The notes: a model not told the origin generated them from the letters alone. A DNA stretch of 64,000 nt from Monodelphis domestica (GCF_027887165.1 NC_077229.1:205121753-205185752); one strand, 5' to 3'. Shown: positions 11,336 through 23,352, counted from the stretch's first letter. A program made the numbers and translations.

Positions 11336-11632
11336 GGGGCAGCTAGTGGCTTAGTGGTTAGAGAGATTCCCTGGAGATGGAAGGTCCTGGGTTCTATTTA
11401 GTTAAGTAAAAGGCCTAAGAACTGATACCTATTATTGATTCTAAGAGAGAAGCTAAGGTTGGTTTGATTGTTTTTTTAAACACTTACTTTCTGTCTAAGA
11501 ATCAAATCTGTGTATTGTTTCCAAGGCAGAAAAGCAGTAACGACTAGGCAATGGGGGTTAAGTGACTTGAACCCAAGATCTCCCAACTCTAGGTCTGGGC
11601 CTCAATGCAGGGGCCACCTAGCTGTCTTCAGA
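11336..11632. mobile_element. Two MAR1-like SINEs in opposite orientation
   Basis: GGGGCAGCTAGTGGCTTAGTGG at 11336 (plus) and a reversed copy 11480-11632 ending in GGCCACCTAGCTGTC. Confidence 0.75.
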
Positions 11633-12225
11633 CAGTACAGTTAAACAAACAAACAAACTCATATTCTGAATGTGAACTGTTAATGAAGCCAGTGAGAGTC
11701 TCAGTTGAGTGAATTGTTCTTCCACCTTTGGGAAATGCCTTTAGAATGGTCACTAACAATGCTTTCTGCAGGTCTTCTATCCAAACTATCTATAGGTCAG
11801 AAATCACCCACTCTCTTAGGGTGGAGAGCAAAGGCTTCTTGCTAACAAGAGGCACCAGGAAGCTGCTTCCCATGAGAGTTACTCTTGGACCTCTGGTTTT
11901 GCAGTCACTTGCAGTGATTCTATCAGATCTCCCTGTGACCCTTGGTGCAAGCCTATGTCCAAGCACTCCTTTGTTTGCAGGTAAGGACGCTGAAGTCATT
12001 GCTCATTAGCTCAATCTATGGGATGCCTTCAAGGTCCTCCAGGGTGGAAGTGGCAGCAGAGGAGAAGATCCCACAGCCTCTCCTTGGAGACACCGGGCCA
12101 ACAGCCACAGGGAATGTTGCTTGGATTCACTAAGTTAGATTTGTTTCCTAAGGTCATGTGGCTAAAAAAGCCTGACCACTGTGAAGGTAAGAATTTACAT
12201 GTAGTCGGTAGCTTTAAGTCTTTGG

Positions 12226-12460
12226 GGCATCTAGGAGGCACAGCAGATAGAGTCCTGGCTCTGGAGACAGGAGGACCTGAGTTCCACTCTGGATTCAGAC
12301 ATTTACTAGCTATGTGACCCTGGACAAGTCACTGAACTTTGTTTACCTCAGTTTCCTCATCTTTACAAAGAGTGGGAGAAGGAAATGGCAAATCATTCCA
12401 AGAAAACCTCAAATGGGGTCACAAAGAGTCAGACTTGACTGAAACAACTAAACAACAAAG
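12226..12460 (+). mobile_element. SINE, RTE/BovB-like tail
   Basis: GGGGCATCTAGGAGGCACAG head; GAGTTCCACTCTGG; tail AAATGGGGTCACAAAGAGTC. Confidence 0.85.
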
Positions 12461-12649
12461 CTTTAAGGCTTACAGGCATCTCATCTTGACTCAGAACAAC
12501 TTAAATGAGATAGACAGGGTGAGTGTATTATAAAGCATCCTACCTTTACAGATCAGGAAACTAAGGCCCATTCAGAAGTTAAGTGACTTGTCTAAGTGAC
12601 CACATCTAGTAACTGACTGAATAAGGATCAGAACATAGTTCTTTTTTTC

Positions 12650-13245
12650 CCTACATTTAAAAAAATTTTTATTTAATTGATGAAGAGAATTTTTCCACGG
12701 GTACATGATTCATGTTCTTTCCCTTCCCTCCTCCCACCCCCCTCTTGTAGCTAATGGGCAATTCCACTGGGTTTTACTTGTGTCATTGATCAAGACCCAT
12801 TTCCATATTATTGGTATTTGCACTAGGGTGATCATTTAGAGTCTATATGCCCAATCATATCCCCATCAAACCATGTGATCAAGTTGTTTTCCTTCTGTTT
12901 CTACTCCCACAGTTCTTTCTCTGGATGTGGCACAGCAACTCTCAAACTTTTCCAGTGTCAGAACCCTTCAGGTTAAACAAAGCTTTGGCAGTGATAATAA
13001 TTTTTTTAATGCTTGTTAATAAACATAAGATTCATTAAAAAAAAACCTTATGTGTAGACCCTAAATGATCACTCTATTGCAAATATTAATAATATGGAAA
13101 TAGGTTTTGATCAATGATCCATGTAAAACCCAGTTGAATTGCTCACAGGAGGTGGGGAGAAGGATGGGGAGGGGAAGATCATGAATCATGTAACCATGGG
13201 AAAATATTCTTAATTAATTAAGTTAATTAAAAAAAACTAGGGTGT
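12650..13245. repeat. Inverted pair of L1 3'-end-like repeats
   Basis: 12650-12945 ('tccacgggtacatgattcatgttctttccc') and 13033-13245 ('gaagatcatgaatcatgtaaccatgggaaaat') are reverse complements with substitutions, about 90 bases apart. The same sequence recurs at 52250-52510 and, more diverged, 10110-10270. Confidence 0.7.
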
Positions 13246-13608
13246 TTCAGGGTTCCTTGCAGTACAGTTTGAGAAACACTGACCTAGTCCATTTGCACTA
13301 CTATCTAATACCATAAGACTCAGAAATCTTCTCAGGCCCTCCCTCGAGGCCCTGCTATCTTGTCCTAGCTGAGCTCCCAAATCAGGAACAAGAGGTTGGG
13401 CTCTCCCCGAGGACTTCAGTGTTGAGAATAGCACTTGGCTCGCCATGACTAGCATCTCTTATTTGTTCCTTGGCCCTGATGTGGGGGATGATTCTGCTGG
13501 GGTGCCCCTGGAAGGATGGAAACGTTCCATTGTCAAAGTCCCATTTGTGCTGTTCTAGTGGGAAGATTCTTGACCCCACACCACTCTTTTTAATCTGACT
13601 CCACTTAC

Positions 13609-13698
13609 CTGGTGATGTTCCAGCTGCATCTTGTTCTGTTTGATGATGTTTTCCTTTTCCAAAAGCTCTTTCTGCTGTCTTTCAAACTCTTCTTTCCC
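13609..13698 (-). CDS. NEDD9: NEDD9 exon 6: linker helix
   Basis: The 30-codon exon is bounded by ATAACAG|GGG and CACCAG|GTAAGT, phase 0. It encodes GKEEFERQQKELLEKENI and a Gln/Lys/Glu-rich remainder, a predicted amphipathic helix joining the Src-docking motif to the C-terminal domain. It follows exon 5 (..YVHLQ|GKEEF) exactly as in human NEDD9. The acceptor tract is weak, interrupted by AAAATAA. Confidence 0.94.
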
Positions 13699-14659
13699 CT
13701 GTTATTTTACAACAGAAAGGACCCATTACATCACTGCCATGATTCACTTGTGCTAACAGCTTCGTTGACAAATGGGTAAATATTGCCTTGTTTTCCATAG
13801 CCACGGAGGCTTGCCACCCACACCCACCTATGCACACAGGTACAGCATAATGTCAGCCCAGCCTTTCTGAGGCACGAATCCCTCTTAATGCAGAGGAGAC
13901 AAACCCCTCTCTATACACCACTCTGCTCTCTGACCCTGAAGAGTTCTTTTTGATAGGCAAGTTGGACTCCCTTCAAACCTCTCCTAGAAGCACTATTTCC
14001 AATATTCTTTTCTAATGCATTCCACTTGGCCTCATAAACCTTGGTTCCACCATCTGCAACATGAGGGAGTTGGATGAGATGATCTCTAAGTTCCCTTCAA
14101 GTTCTGCAAACCTACGACTTGATGACCTCTGAAGTCAAGCTTAAATTGGGCCAATAAAACTTGCTTCTGGGCCCTTGAAGTTCCCCATCTGGCTCTGTTC
14201 TCGAGGTGGCCATCCGCCAGGGGTGAAAAGTGCCAAAATAACACAGTAAACCCAATTCACAAAGAGTGGAGTCAGGGTTCAGCAACCTCCGCAGAACAGA
14301 ACAGAACAGGCCAGAAAACTAGGCAACCTTTCCAAGGTGGGGGGGATCCTGCTGCTTTTTCCTTTGTGGATGAACATAGAAGAGATGGTCCTGTGGGTCA
14401 CTGGACAGGAGCCTGGATGCCTTTGGAGAAGGCTGAGGTGGGGAGACAGGCCAAAGGTGATGGCAGAATGCAAGCCGATTCACAAACAATACTGGAGTAG
14501 AAAAGGCCCCGAAAGAGCTAACTCTTAGTTAGCGAAGAGTGTAGGACGCAAGGATTTTGAGCTGGATATGGCAGAGCTGGGATTGAACCCAACGGCTGAC
14601 TTCCACTCCAAGGCTCCTTCTGTGATATGATTAGATCCAAGCGACTTCGAGGAGCATGA

Positions 14660-14910
14660 GTTAGTTACTGTAGCTATTGTTCAGGCATGTCGAATTCTTT
14701 GTGACCATATTTGGGGTTTTCTTGGCAAAGACACTAGAGTGGTTGGCCATTTCTTTTTCTAGCTTATTTTACAGAAAATGAGGCAAAGAGGGTTAAATGA
14801 CTTGCCCAGAATCCCAAATGTGAAAGAGTCTGAGGCCATATTTGACCCCAGCAAGAGGAGTCTTCCTGGCTCCAGGCATTCTATACCTGGTGCCACCTAG
14901 GTGTCCCTAA
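14660..14910 (-). mobile_element. SINE, RTE/BovB-like tail
   Basis: Reversed copy: GGGTTTTCTTGGCAAAGACAC; ends TGCCACCTAGGTGTCCC. Confidence 0.8.
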
Positions 14911-15711
14911 TAGAAAGAATACCAGATTTAGATTCAAAGGAACTGGGTTCAAATCCTAGCTCTGCCATATACTAGTTGTGTAACCTTGGGCAGGCCGCAT
15001 CATATACTGTGGCAAGGTAGGAAACAACTAGTAGGTACCAAACAAACGTTTATTCTCTTTGCTTCCATTTGTAAGGCATTGCTTTACAAATATTATTTAA
15101 TCCTCACAACAACCCTATAAGGTAAGTGCTATTATGACTATTATTATTATTTACATAATTTATCATCACACAAATTATTATCAATAATATTTATTAATTA
15201 TTATCAAAGCTAACATTATTATTAATATATTGTGGATTATTAATTAATTCTAATTATATATTATTTTTACTATTACTGTTGAAGAAACTAAGATAGACAT
15301 AAGTTAAGAGACTTGCTCAGTGTCATACAGGTAGTAAGTGGAATGAATAATGAGGAAAATGAGGCAAAGAGCATGAAGTGACTTGCTCAGGATCCCACAG
15401 CTAGAAAATGTCTGAGGCCATATTTGAACCCAAGTCTCTAGGCCCAGAACACTATCTACTGAGCTATTATTCAGATTTTTTGAGATCCATTCCAACCTCT
15501 TCATTTTGTTGGGTGAAGAACCTGAAGTCCAGAGTTTAAATGACTTGGAGGTTGCTGAGCTAGGATTTGAATACACATCTATAGACTCCAGTTCATCTTT
15601 CCATGAGCTACAGTACATCCTTCCACGAGCTTTAGTATTTTTGTCTCTAATACGAGGAATTTGGACAAGAGTTTTCTCTAAAGTTTCCTCCAGTTCTGAA
15701 AGATATAGCTG

Positions 15712-15875
15712 AAGAAGTAGCTAGGTAGTACTGGGGATAGAGCACCAGGCCTAGAGTCAGGAGGTCCTGGGTTCAAATATGACCCCAGACACTTCCTAGT
15801 TGTATCACCATGGGCAACTCACTTCACCCCAATTGCCTAGCTCTTACTACTTTTCTTAGTATCAATTCCAAGACG
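15712..15875 (+). mobile_element. SINE, MAR1-like tail
   Basis: GTAGCTAGGTAGTACTGGGG head; GGTTCAAATATGACCCC; CCAATTGCCTAGCTCTTAC tail. Confidence 0.8.
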
Positions 15876-15940
15876 GAATTAAATTAAATTAAAATTAAAG
15901 AAAAAAAGATATAGGTGCTTAATTGGTTTGGCGTCCTTAC

Positions 15941-17182
15941 CTGCAGGTGAACATAATCATAGTCATCCATCCAGCTCCGTTCAGAGCCATCGTTGCTATT
16001 GTAGTCGGGATGCTGGTCCTTGCTTAGGCCCGGGGGCAGGGGCTTGCAGTGGGGCTGGGCCTTGTGGTCAGCAGGATGTAGTGGCTGGGTCTGTGGCCCG
16101 GAGTGCAGATAGTCCGCCACGCCGCTCACATTCTCAGACCCGTTCTTTAGACGCACCCCTCCCGGGGCTGACCTGAAGAGCGTTTCTGCGTTGGCGCCAA
16201 TGGTGGTGGTGAGCTGCTTGGTGTCATCGGGCACCGTCTTTGCCACCATCACAAACCGATCAAGATCGTCGCACTTGCTCTGAGGCTTGTTGACAGCGAG
16301 GATGTTCAAGGACCAGTGGCAGCCGTTCAAGTCCTGGCTGGTCTGGGTCAGAATTTGGTGGGAGTCTTCCACCCGTTGGAGCTCTCGCTTCATTTTGTTG
16401 TGAAGGGTGGGCTCGGGGAGGCCCGAAGCGTTGGCCACGGCTCCCTTGGCAAAATGGAGGTAATCCCTCAAAGAGGGCTCCACCTTGTCCACCGCGGCGT
16501 GGATCTCATTGATGTTCCTCTCCATGTAGCCGTAGCACCGCCAGTCTGTGGTGACCAGAGCCATGAGGTTGGACACCACCGTCTCTAAGGCCTGCTGGAG
16601 CCGGTAAAGCCTCTCGATGGCTGTGTCCGGGTCCAGCAGTAACAACCTTTTGTCCTGAGACGGGGAGGCTGACAAGGAGGACTCCTTGGACGTCGTGGAA
16701 GAGGTGGACATGTTGCTCCTGGTGCTCCCCGTGCTGGAGAACGAGAGCCGGTTCATGCCGTCCGTCACATCCAGGCACCCTTTGGCCTCCTGCACGCTCT
16801 GTGGCGGGACGTCGTAGACGCCATCTTTTTCTTCGGCGTTCAGTCTTTCGTGGGTCGCCGCTGGCGGCTCCAGGAACTGAACTCCTCTGGGGATGTCATA
16901 GGCATCGTTCGGAGAGGCGGTGGGTTGTCTGAGGTGCGCGTGCTGGTGGTTTTGCAGAACGCTTTGGGGCTTCTGGGATGCCTGCTCAGCAGCTCCCGAA
17001 GCATCGCAGGCGTGTTTCAGGTGAAAGTCCTTCCCCACCGCCTTGGTACTTGTGGGGGGAATGTCGTAAACCCCTTCGGGTCTGACTTCTGGCCGTAGGT
17101 GTTGCCTCATGGGAGGGGGGAAATCATACTCCTTTTCTCGAAGTCCCACTTCATCTCGGGAAGCAGGCGGAATGGCATAAAC
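15941..17182 (-). CDS. NEDD9: NEDD9 exon 5: substrate region, serine-rich helical bundle, Src docking site
   Basis: This is the largest exon, 414 codons, from TGTTTCAG|GTT to CTGCAG|GTAAGG. The first ~130 residues carry VYAIPP, YDFPPP, VYDIPP, AYDIPR and VYDVPP motifs. Then comes the serine-rich stretch (FSSTGSTRSNMSTSS) and the helical bundle starting near LDPDTAIERL, with the conserved TTDWRCYGYME and HNKMKRELQRVEDSHQIL segments. It ends in the YDYVHLQ motif that docks the Src SH2 domain. The exon is rich in GC and CpG compared with the surrounding introns. Antisense open frames here are shadows of this coding bias. The caspase-type motif that I recall as DLVD in human reads DVTD here (16760-16771), while DDYD at the C-terminal end is kept. 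Confidence 0.97.
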
Positions 17183-17292
17183 CTGAAACACAGGAGGAAA
17201 AATCAGTCAGATGTGTACCAGCCTACATCGTATCACCAGGATTTACTCCTACAATCTGGAAAACCCAAGTAAAAATGTTTGTGGCCCTTGAG

Positions 17293-17490
17293 AGGCATTT
17301 AGGTGGCTCAGTGGATTGAGATCTAGGCATGGAGATGGGAGGTCCTGGGTTCAAATCTGATCTCAGATGCTTCCTAGCTATGAGACCCTGGGCAAGACAT
17401 TGAAGTCACGTTGCCTAGTAGTCCCCAAACTCTTCTCCCTTGGAAACAATACCCAGTGTTGATTCTAAGATGGAAGGCAGTGGTTTTTTA
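17293..17490 (+). mobile_element. SINE, MAR1-like tail
   Basis: CATTTAGGTGGCTCAGTGGA head; GGTTCAAATCTGATCTC; TTGCCTAGTAGTC and AATACCCAGTGTTGATTC tail. Confidence 0.8.
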
Positions 17491-18029
17491 CAAAATAACT
17501 TTATTTTTTTGGTCTTCCTTTCAAACCAGCGAAGTCTGAATTTTTTCTTTTTCTCTTATGGGGTGTTTACAGTACCTCATATGAATTTTTAAGTTACTAA
17601 CCTTTTAAAGATATCTCTATATTTTTAGCCTGTTTGTGCTGTTGGCTGGCTTTTGCATTCTTCTTTTTTTTTTTTGCAATCTTCAACTTTAAAAAAGAAC
17701 TTGTGTATACTTCTGGCATTAAAAGATAAAATACATTGATATTCTATAATACTGTGCACATATCTGATTCATTTCTGAGTTCCAAACTTTTTCCATGTCT
17801 GGCATCTACAAAATTCCCCCCAAATTCCCATTTAATTTCTTATGCCAACCTACCCAGCTCTCCCCACTATACCATACTGTCTCTGCACATAGGCATCCAT
17901 GGTTGTTCTATGAATGACGGATGGCAAGATAACCAGCATTTATTGAGCATTTACTGTATGCCACATACTGGTTTGTGTGGCCCTAAGGAAATCTTTTGCT
18001 ATAATATTGTAGACTCGTTGCTGATCTCT

Positions 18030-18330
18030 ATGGTTAGGAAGAGTTTCTTCATTTGTCTCCAGGCCCTTTATCCGGAAGCCCACTCTGGCTCTGGAATTCA
18101 CCCCCTGGAAGTCTCCTTCATCCTGGCAGCTTCTCCCAGGACCTCTATTTAAGGAGTGTGCCCAGGCTACCCGGGTCTCATTCCTTTTCAGGCATTCCAA
18201 GTGTCATTTTCAACCCTATTAGAGTGAAAACTCCTAGAGGCCGAGGACTCTCTTTCTTTTTACTTGGTTTTGTATTTCTAGTGCTCCACACAATATGTGT
18301 AAATATTTAACAAATGCTTGTTGTGGACTT
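18030..18330 (+). mobile_element. L2 LINE 3' fragment
   Basis: 'gtgaaaactcctagaggccgagg' and 'tatttaacaaatgcttgttg' match the L2 tail. Confidence 0.55.
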
Positions 18331-19409
18331 GCAGTGATAGCCTTACACCAATAAGATCCCAGCTGTGAGCCCTCCAAAAAGGGCAGATCATTGCATCAGG
18401 TGCTGGAGGTGATACAGAGGTTATGAAGAAATGGTCCTTGGACTGATGTTACCCACAATGGAGCAAAGATTCCTTCTTGCCCAATATTTCAAGTTCAGAC
18501 TCCCATCCTTGGCACCCAAAGCAGATCTCAAGGTATTAGGAAAAAAGGTACATGAATTTCTGTGGCCAAAAGAATCTGTCAGCCATTGGGTAATCTCCTG
18601 GTGATGAGCCTCTTGGCACTTAGCTAAGTCAGTTCTTGGATGAGAGACGCAGGGTCCATTGCTAGGTCTATACTCAAAAAGCATGTTTTAGTTGGTAAGA
18701 CCTGCCTGCCACTTGTACTCTTCTGGCCAAATAGCTCCGAGTGCCCAGGGTCGCCCTCCTAGTACAATGAGGCAATTGAAGAGGACTTTAATGGAGGAAA
18801 AATGAAAAACAGATCTTATTTATCCAATGGGTTTTCTCTTCTTCAAGATGGTCACCTTGGGAGGTTAGACACATTTCAAGGGTAAACAAATGGCTCACAT
18901 TTCTGAAATGTCTTTTTTGGAACTAAGCCTGGGGCACATTCTTTTGAATCTCTTTAATGGAGGAAAATTTTTGTCCTCTAAAGGTAGATTTGACTTTTAA
19001 AAATAACCAAAAGTCATTGGGAGCCACGCATAGTGAAGAGAGTGAGTGATCAAGATGGGTGGCACCATTTGGGGGCCCAAAATAAGGCATACTAATGAAA
19101 CAGATTGTTCGCTCCAGCTTCTAGATAGACTCATAATGAAGATTTCCTAAAAAAAAAAAAATCTTTTGAACAATGGCAATATGTTTGGAAGAAGTATTTT
19201 GCCTTCCAAGAGAGCTACTCTGGAGGATAATCTGGATGTTTAAATTATGGCACATTTGGGAGGAAATTAGTCATATTACTAAATCATAGCCTGGTGTGAC
19301 TATTCCATTCATTCAAGTTTCCAAAACTTTTTGCTCTTTGAAGATTCCATATAATCTCTCAACAAGTAAAAAAAAAATCCCCCCAATAACCAGGATCATT
19401 TTTACTTAC

Positions 19410-19511
19410 CCCTTTCACAGGGGGGATATCATATACTCCTGACGGTTTCATTTCTCCCATTGGAGCTGAGAAAGCTGGGCCTTTCAGTGATGTTGGGGGG
19501 ATGTCATATAC
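19410..19511 (-). CDS. NEDD9: NEDD9 exon 4: substrate-domain exon
   Basis: The 34-codon exon lies between CTTTTCCAG|GTA and AAAGGG|GTAAGT, phase 0. It contains two VYDIPP motifs about 25 residues apart, separated by a Pro/Met/Ser-rich linker. These are consensus Abl/Src sites that bind the Crk SH2 domain. The exon was found from the splice signals and the motif, since it is too short to stand out as an open frame. It joins in frame to exon 5, which begins VYAIPP. Confidence 0.94.
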
Positions 19512-19639
19512 CTGGAAAAGAAAAATCTGAGTCATGCAAAGTGGAACTGTCTCTTACAAGTCACTTTTGAAATAGTTCTGAGTTTTTGGTTCCAAGTGTT
19601 TCTAATAATTTTTTGTTAGGTGTTCTGGTGATTAAGCTC

Positions 19640-19840
19640 CAATATATTTTTTTTCATTAACACCTATCTTCTGTCTTAAAATTCATCCTAAGTATCAGTT
19701 CCAAGGCAGAAGAGTGCAAAGGACTAGGCAATGGGGGTAAGTGATTTGCCCAGGGTCATATAACTGAGGCCAGATATGAACCCAGGACCTTCCATCTCCA
19801 AGTTTGGGACTCTATCCACTGAGCTACTTAGCTGGCCCCA
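19640..19840 (-). mobile_element. SINE, MAR1-like tail
   Basis: Reversed; GTTCCAAGGCAGAAGAGTGC, GAACCCAGGACC, TCCACTGAGCTAC. Confidence 0.8.
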
Positions 19841-20114
19841 AATTACTCAGCTCTTATGGGACTTGAACAAAAACTTTTCTTTTTAAATTTTGTTTTGTTT
19901 TGTTTTTTCATTTTGAAGGATTATAGAAACTAGTTTGCATTTAATTTTTGAGAGTATAACCACATATACAGATTGAAATATGATGCAATGATACAATGAT
20001 AAATATTTTTTTCTCAGTTAAAGGACTTGAGATTTCCAGATAAGGAAAACCCCAAATTTATAGCATGGATTGCTTTATGTAAAAATGGCTATTGGTAATA
20101 ATAATTTACCTTTG

Positions 20115-20290
20115 AGGCCGTTAGGTGGCTCAGTGGCTAGAGTGCTAGACCTGGAGTCATGGGGACCTGGATTCAAATCAATCGTCAGATACTTTCTAGC
20201 TGTGTGACCCTGGGAATGTCATTGAACCCCATTTGCCTAGCCCTTTCCCTTCTGTTTTAAGTTACTAGGACAGAAGGTAAGAGGTAGAAA
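20115..20290 (+). mobile_element. SINE, MAR1-like tail
   Basis: GCCGTTAGGTGGCTCAGTGG head and GTGTGACCCTGGGAATGTC. Confidence 0.8.
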
Positions 20291-20602
20291 AAAAATAATT
20301 TACCTTTACATAAAACCATATAAGAAGTTTATTAGGATTTATAAAGAGTTTCCTTAGGACAACCTTGTAAGGCAGACAGTACATGTATTATTGCTTCCAT
20401 TTTGGCTCAGAAATACTCAGAAACTTTCCTGACTTGTCAATGTGAAGGCCAGAACTCAAAACCAGGTTTTCTGACCCCAAGATTCTTTCCACATTAAATG
20501 CAAATAATTTTGTTACAAAATACCTTTCCTTTAAACTTCAGTTGATTATTGAAGACATGCTACCCCTTAACATTGTATTTCTGTTACATTATTGTTACTC
20601 AC

Positions 20603-20704
20603 CCCTTGGATAGGATGAGATGGAGGGATATCATAGGTATCCTTCTGGTACTTGGATGGGATCTCATAGACATAGCCATGGCCTGTTCTCACTGGAGTTA
20701 TCAC
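20603..20704 (-). CDS. NEDD9: NEDD9 exon 3: substrate-domain exon
   Basis: The 34-codon, 102-bp exon is bounded by CCCTCAG|GTG and GGG|GTGAGTAAC, phase 0 on both sides. It encodes Val-Ile-Thr-Pro onwards, with VYEIP and TYDIPP tyrosine motifs of the Crk-binding substrate domain. The join from exon 2 (..Lys-Lys|Val-Ile-Thr-Pro) agrees with the human protein. The exon has the same length and phase as the next one, so either could be skipped without breaking the frame. Confidence 0.95.
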
Positions 20705-22898
20705 CTGAGGGACAGAAGAGAAGGAGGTGTCAAATGATGAGCCTGTATTCTTTTTTTTCCCCCCGCTTTCAATTTTATTCCATTTGTCCAACTGATAGTT
20801 TTCTATGATGAAACCGACTGCAATCTTAAGGATGAGCCTGTATTCTTATCAATGGATCAAGTTCTTTTTTAGCTCCTGGCTAAGTGAACACTTCCAAACC
20901 TTCTATTATTCTTTTAACAAATAGTAAATAAATCAATAAATAAGAATGGAAAGATAGAGACAAGGAGAGGATGGGAAGAAGGAAAGGCATTACAGATTTG
21001 TAGTCATATGAAATTCCTGTCCTTTTTGAGCAAATGAGTGATTTAAAAAAAGCCAAAACCATTTTTTCCAACTTCCTCTTGACCTAGGTAACACAAACAT
21101 TGCTAAAAATTCTTCACCCTTAATAAAAGACTTTGTTCTGGCATTTTATCTGACAACTGTTAAGCATGAAAAGTCCTAGATTATACCTTTGGAGTTGTAA
21201 AGATTTTTCTCCCTCCTTGAATGAAAATCACAATGTACTGAATTGGTTTTAATGACTCTGAAACTATGTGCAAAGTGAATAATGGGAATAGAGTCCAACC
21301 ACTTAAAATTCCCCTCATAGCTTCAACTAGATACAGCATTCCCCTGCCCCTCCTTGCCAAACTTTATTATTGTGAGTGGAGCTAAAAGGCCACAGCATTT
21401 GTACAAAGCCAGTGGTTCTAATGATGCCACCCCTGGAGACCCGAAGGAGCTTGTCGTTCAAGGTAAGGTATAAATCATAAGAGTTTGCCTCCATAATTGG
21501 GACAAGGCACAAATTCAGGTCTCCTGACCCCGGCTCATTGTGCTAATCATTTTCCCATTTCCACTAGGGTAACGACAGTCTAAGCAGGACATACTTCCAA
21601 GTAAGTCAAAGGCCAAATACCCCCATCGTGACTTCTGGCATCTGGAATTAATGGAAATGAAATGAATCTCACCTGACAAGCTCTTGTTTCTATAGAATTC
21701 TTTAGGGGCCCCAAACATGGGTTGAGAGACCTCTGAGAGGATTTTTTTTTTGAAGTCGACTCATTTTGAGGTATATTTACTCACTAATTCTCCAAGGGCT
21801 TCTAAGTGGCTGTTTTTTTGGCATCCGTAACAGCACCCTCAAGTATTGCAAACCATCCTTGAGGAGAGCAGAGCTCGCAAATTAGAAACAAGAGGTGGTT
21901 CCCTCAGCAACCATCATCTTTTATCCTTTTCTCTAATGTGAAAACTCTGGCGTCAGGCTGCTCACAAAACTATGTGAAAAATGTTCCACCGTCGTAGGGC
22001 TCAGATGGGGGGAACTTGGCCAAACGTACCAATCCTCCTCTCAGTGGGAATCCTGAACCATGAAGGACTGGACCTCGGTCAAGTCCCCCTCACACTCCAA
22101 GTCAACGACTTCTTGTGATTAAGGTGAAAAGAATGGAGTCACAAAACCTCAGCTGCTTGGGCTTTCCCTGAGGCTTCCATCTCGTTCCCTGGGCCATTGG
22201 CACGAGGGGTGAAGAAACAATTTATTATTGAGTGCCCACAACACAGGAGAGATCACATTTCCCCCTTTAAGAACATGCCTTTTGCAAAAACAAAGCCAAA
22301 AGCTACTCCCCTGCTTCATGCCTTCCTAAAAAACGCCTGTTGGGCACTATCATTCCTTGGGGTTCTAAGGTATCTTCCTGCTTTTCTTTCCGACTTGCAC
22401 TATTTATAGTTTTCTGATCTTGACTTAAAAAAAAAGTAGGATCTGTTCACAAAGCAGCTTTTGTTCCATCTCTAAAAGTTTCTAAGAGTGGACTACACCC
22501 AAAGCTGCCAACTCAGTCATGCAACTAGAGATCCAAGGTTTATAGTCTCAAGTCTGGCTTTCCCTGTTTTGTGTTTGCCTTTAAGAAAAAAAAAAGATCT
22601 AAAATAGCATTTCATGAAATGTTAACCTACAGAAATGACTTCAGAAGGGAGGAGACACACACAAAAAAGGGGGACTGCTTTTCCTTGACTTTGTGGCCTT
22701 TCCCTGGCAGAGGGCATTTGTTGTTCCCGGTATTTAAAAATTCACTTCCTGACAAATGTCACAGAACTGCAAGCTCTCCCCTTCGCTTCCCCCATTTAAA
22801 GAATGCCTGTGGTCATCTGGTTTTGAAAACCCCTGCATTCCAAACCCATCATTTTCCTTGTTTGTGCATTAAAAGAAACAGATGGCAGAACCCAGGGG

Positions 22899-22903
<5 letters not shown>

Positions 22904-22932
<29 letters not shown>
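22904..22932. repeat. CA microsatellite
   Basis: Pure AC run of about 29 bases. Confidence 0.95.
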
Positions 22933-22933
<1 letters not shown>

Positions 22934-23352
22934 ACAACCACAACATACTACACTGTGGTCCAGCTCCTTCTACCCGTCCCCCCATTATAGCATTCTCCAG
23001 TGTTGTGGCCATTTAATCTAGCTTGGTCCACAAATGACAATTTAAGTGGGAAAACCTTTTCTTTTTTCATTTGGATGGAGGCAAATAGGAGAGCTATTAA
23101 TTTTGTGACATCTGAAAGAACTTGAGATAAAAGTGTGCTCCCGTCTGCTTAAAGACGTGCTCCTCCCTGACCTATTGCTTAGGCCACTTCCATGCCAATT
23201 AAGAGTTTTTTACCCAGAGGAAAATGCTGACTGGGCAGTACCTTGCAATGCATCCAGTTTTGTGGCTCGTTATTTCTTTTTCCCTTCCTCACTTAAGTAC
23301 AAAAACATTTTTGCTTTCCTCTGGTCCCAAGAGAAGGGAAGAAGGGAAAAAA

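Larger units (their letters stand above)
10081..13608 (-). other. NEDD9: NEDD9 intron 6
   Basis: GTAAGTGGA donor, TTTTTTTTTCCCTCCTCCCTAG acceptor. Holds an L1 3'-end-like block (10110-10270), a solo LTR (10309-10960), an L1-like 3' piece (11060-11160), MAR1-like SINEs (11336-11470 plus, 11480-11632 minus), an RTE-tailed SINE (12226-12460), a MIR piece (12520-12635) and an inverted L1 3'-end pair (12650-13245). Confidence 0.85.
13699..15940 (-). other. NEDD9: NEDD9 intron 5
   Basis: GTAAGGACG donor, GTAAAATAACAG acceptor. Contains a reversed RTE-tailed SINE (14660-14910), an AT-rich stretch (15130-15265), MIR/SINE pieces (15275-15480) and a MAR1-like SINE (15712-15875). The part 13740-14650 is apparently unique, with no feature I recognise. 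Confidence 0.8.
17183..19409 (-). other. NEDD9: NEDD9 intron 4
   Basis: GTAAGTAAA donor and TCCTCCTGTGTTTCAG acceptor. Holds a MAR1-like SINE (17293-17490) and L2 (18030-18330). The remainder (17500-18000, 18340-19400) is AT-rich without recognised features. Confidence 0.8.
19512..20602 (-). other. NEDD9: NEDD9 intron 3
   Basis: GTGAGTAAC donor and CTTTTCCAG acceptor; contains a reversed MAR1-like SINE (19640-19840) and a forward one (20115-20290). Confidence 0.85.

Noticed and set aside
16316-17098. Plus-strand open frames opposite NEDD9 exon 5
   Set aside because: Shadows of a GC-rich coding exon; no start context or homology.
22571-22990. 139-codon plus-strand frame ending in His-Thr repeats
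   Set aside because: Runs through a CA microsatellite and poly(A)-like stretch; no domain, no splice logic.
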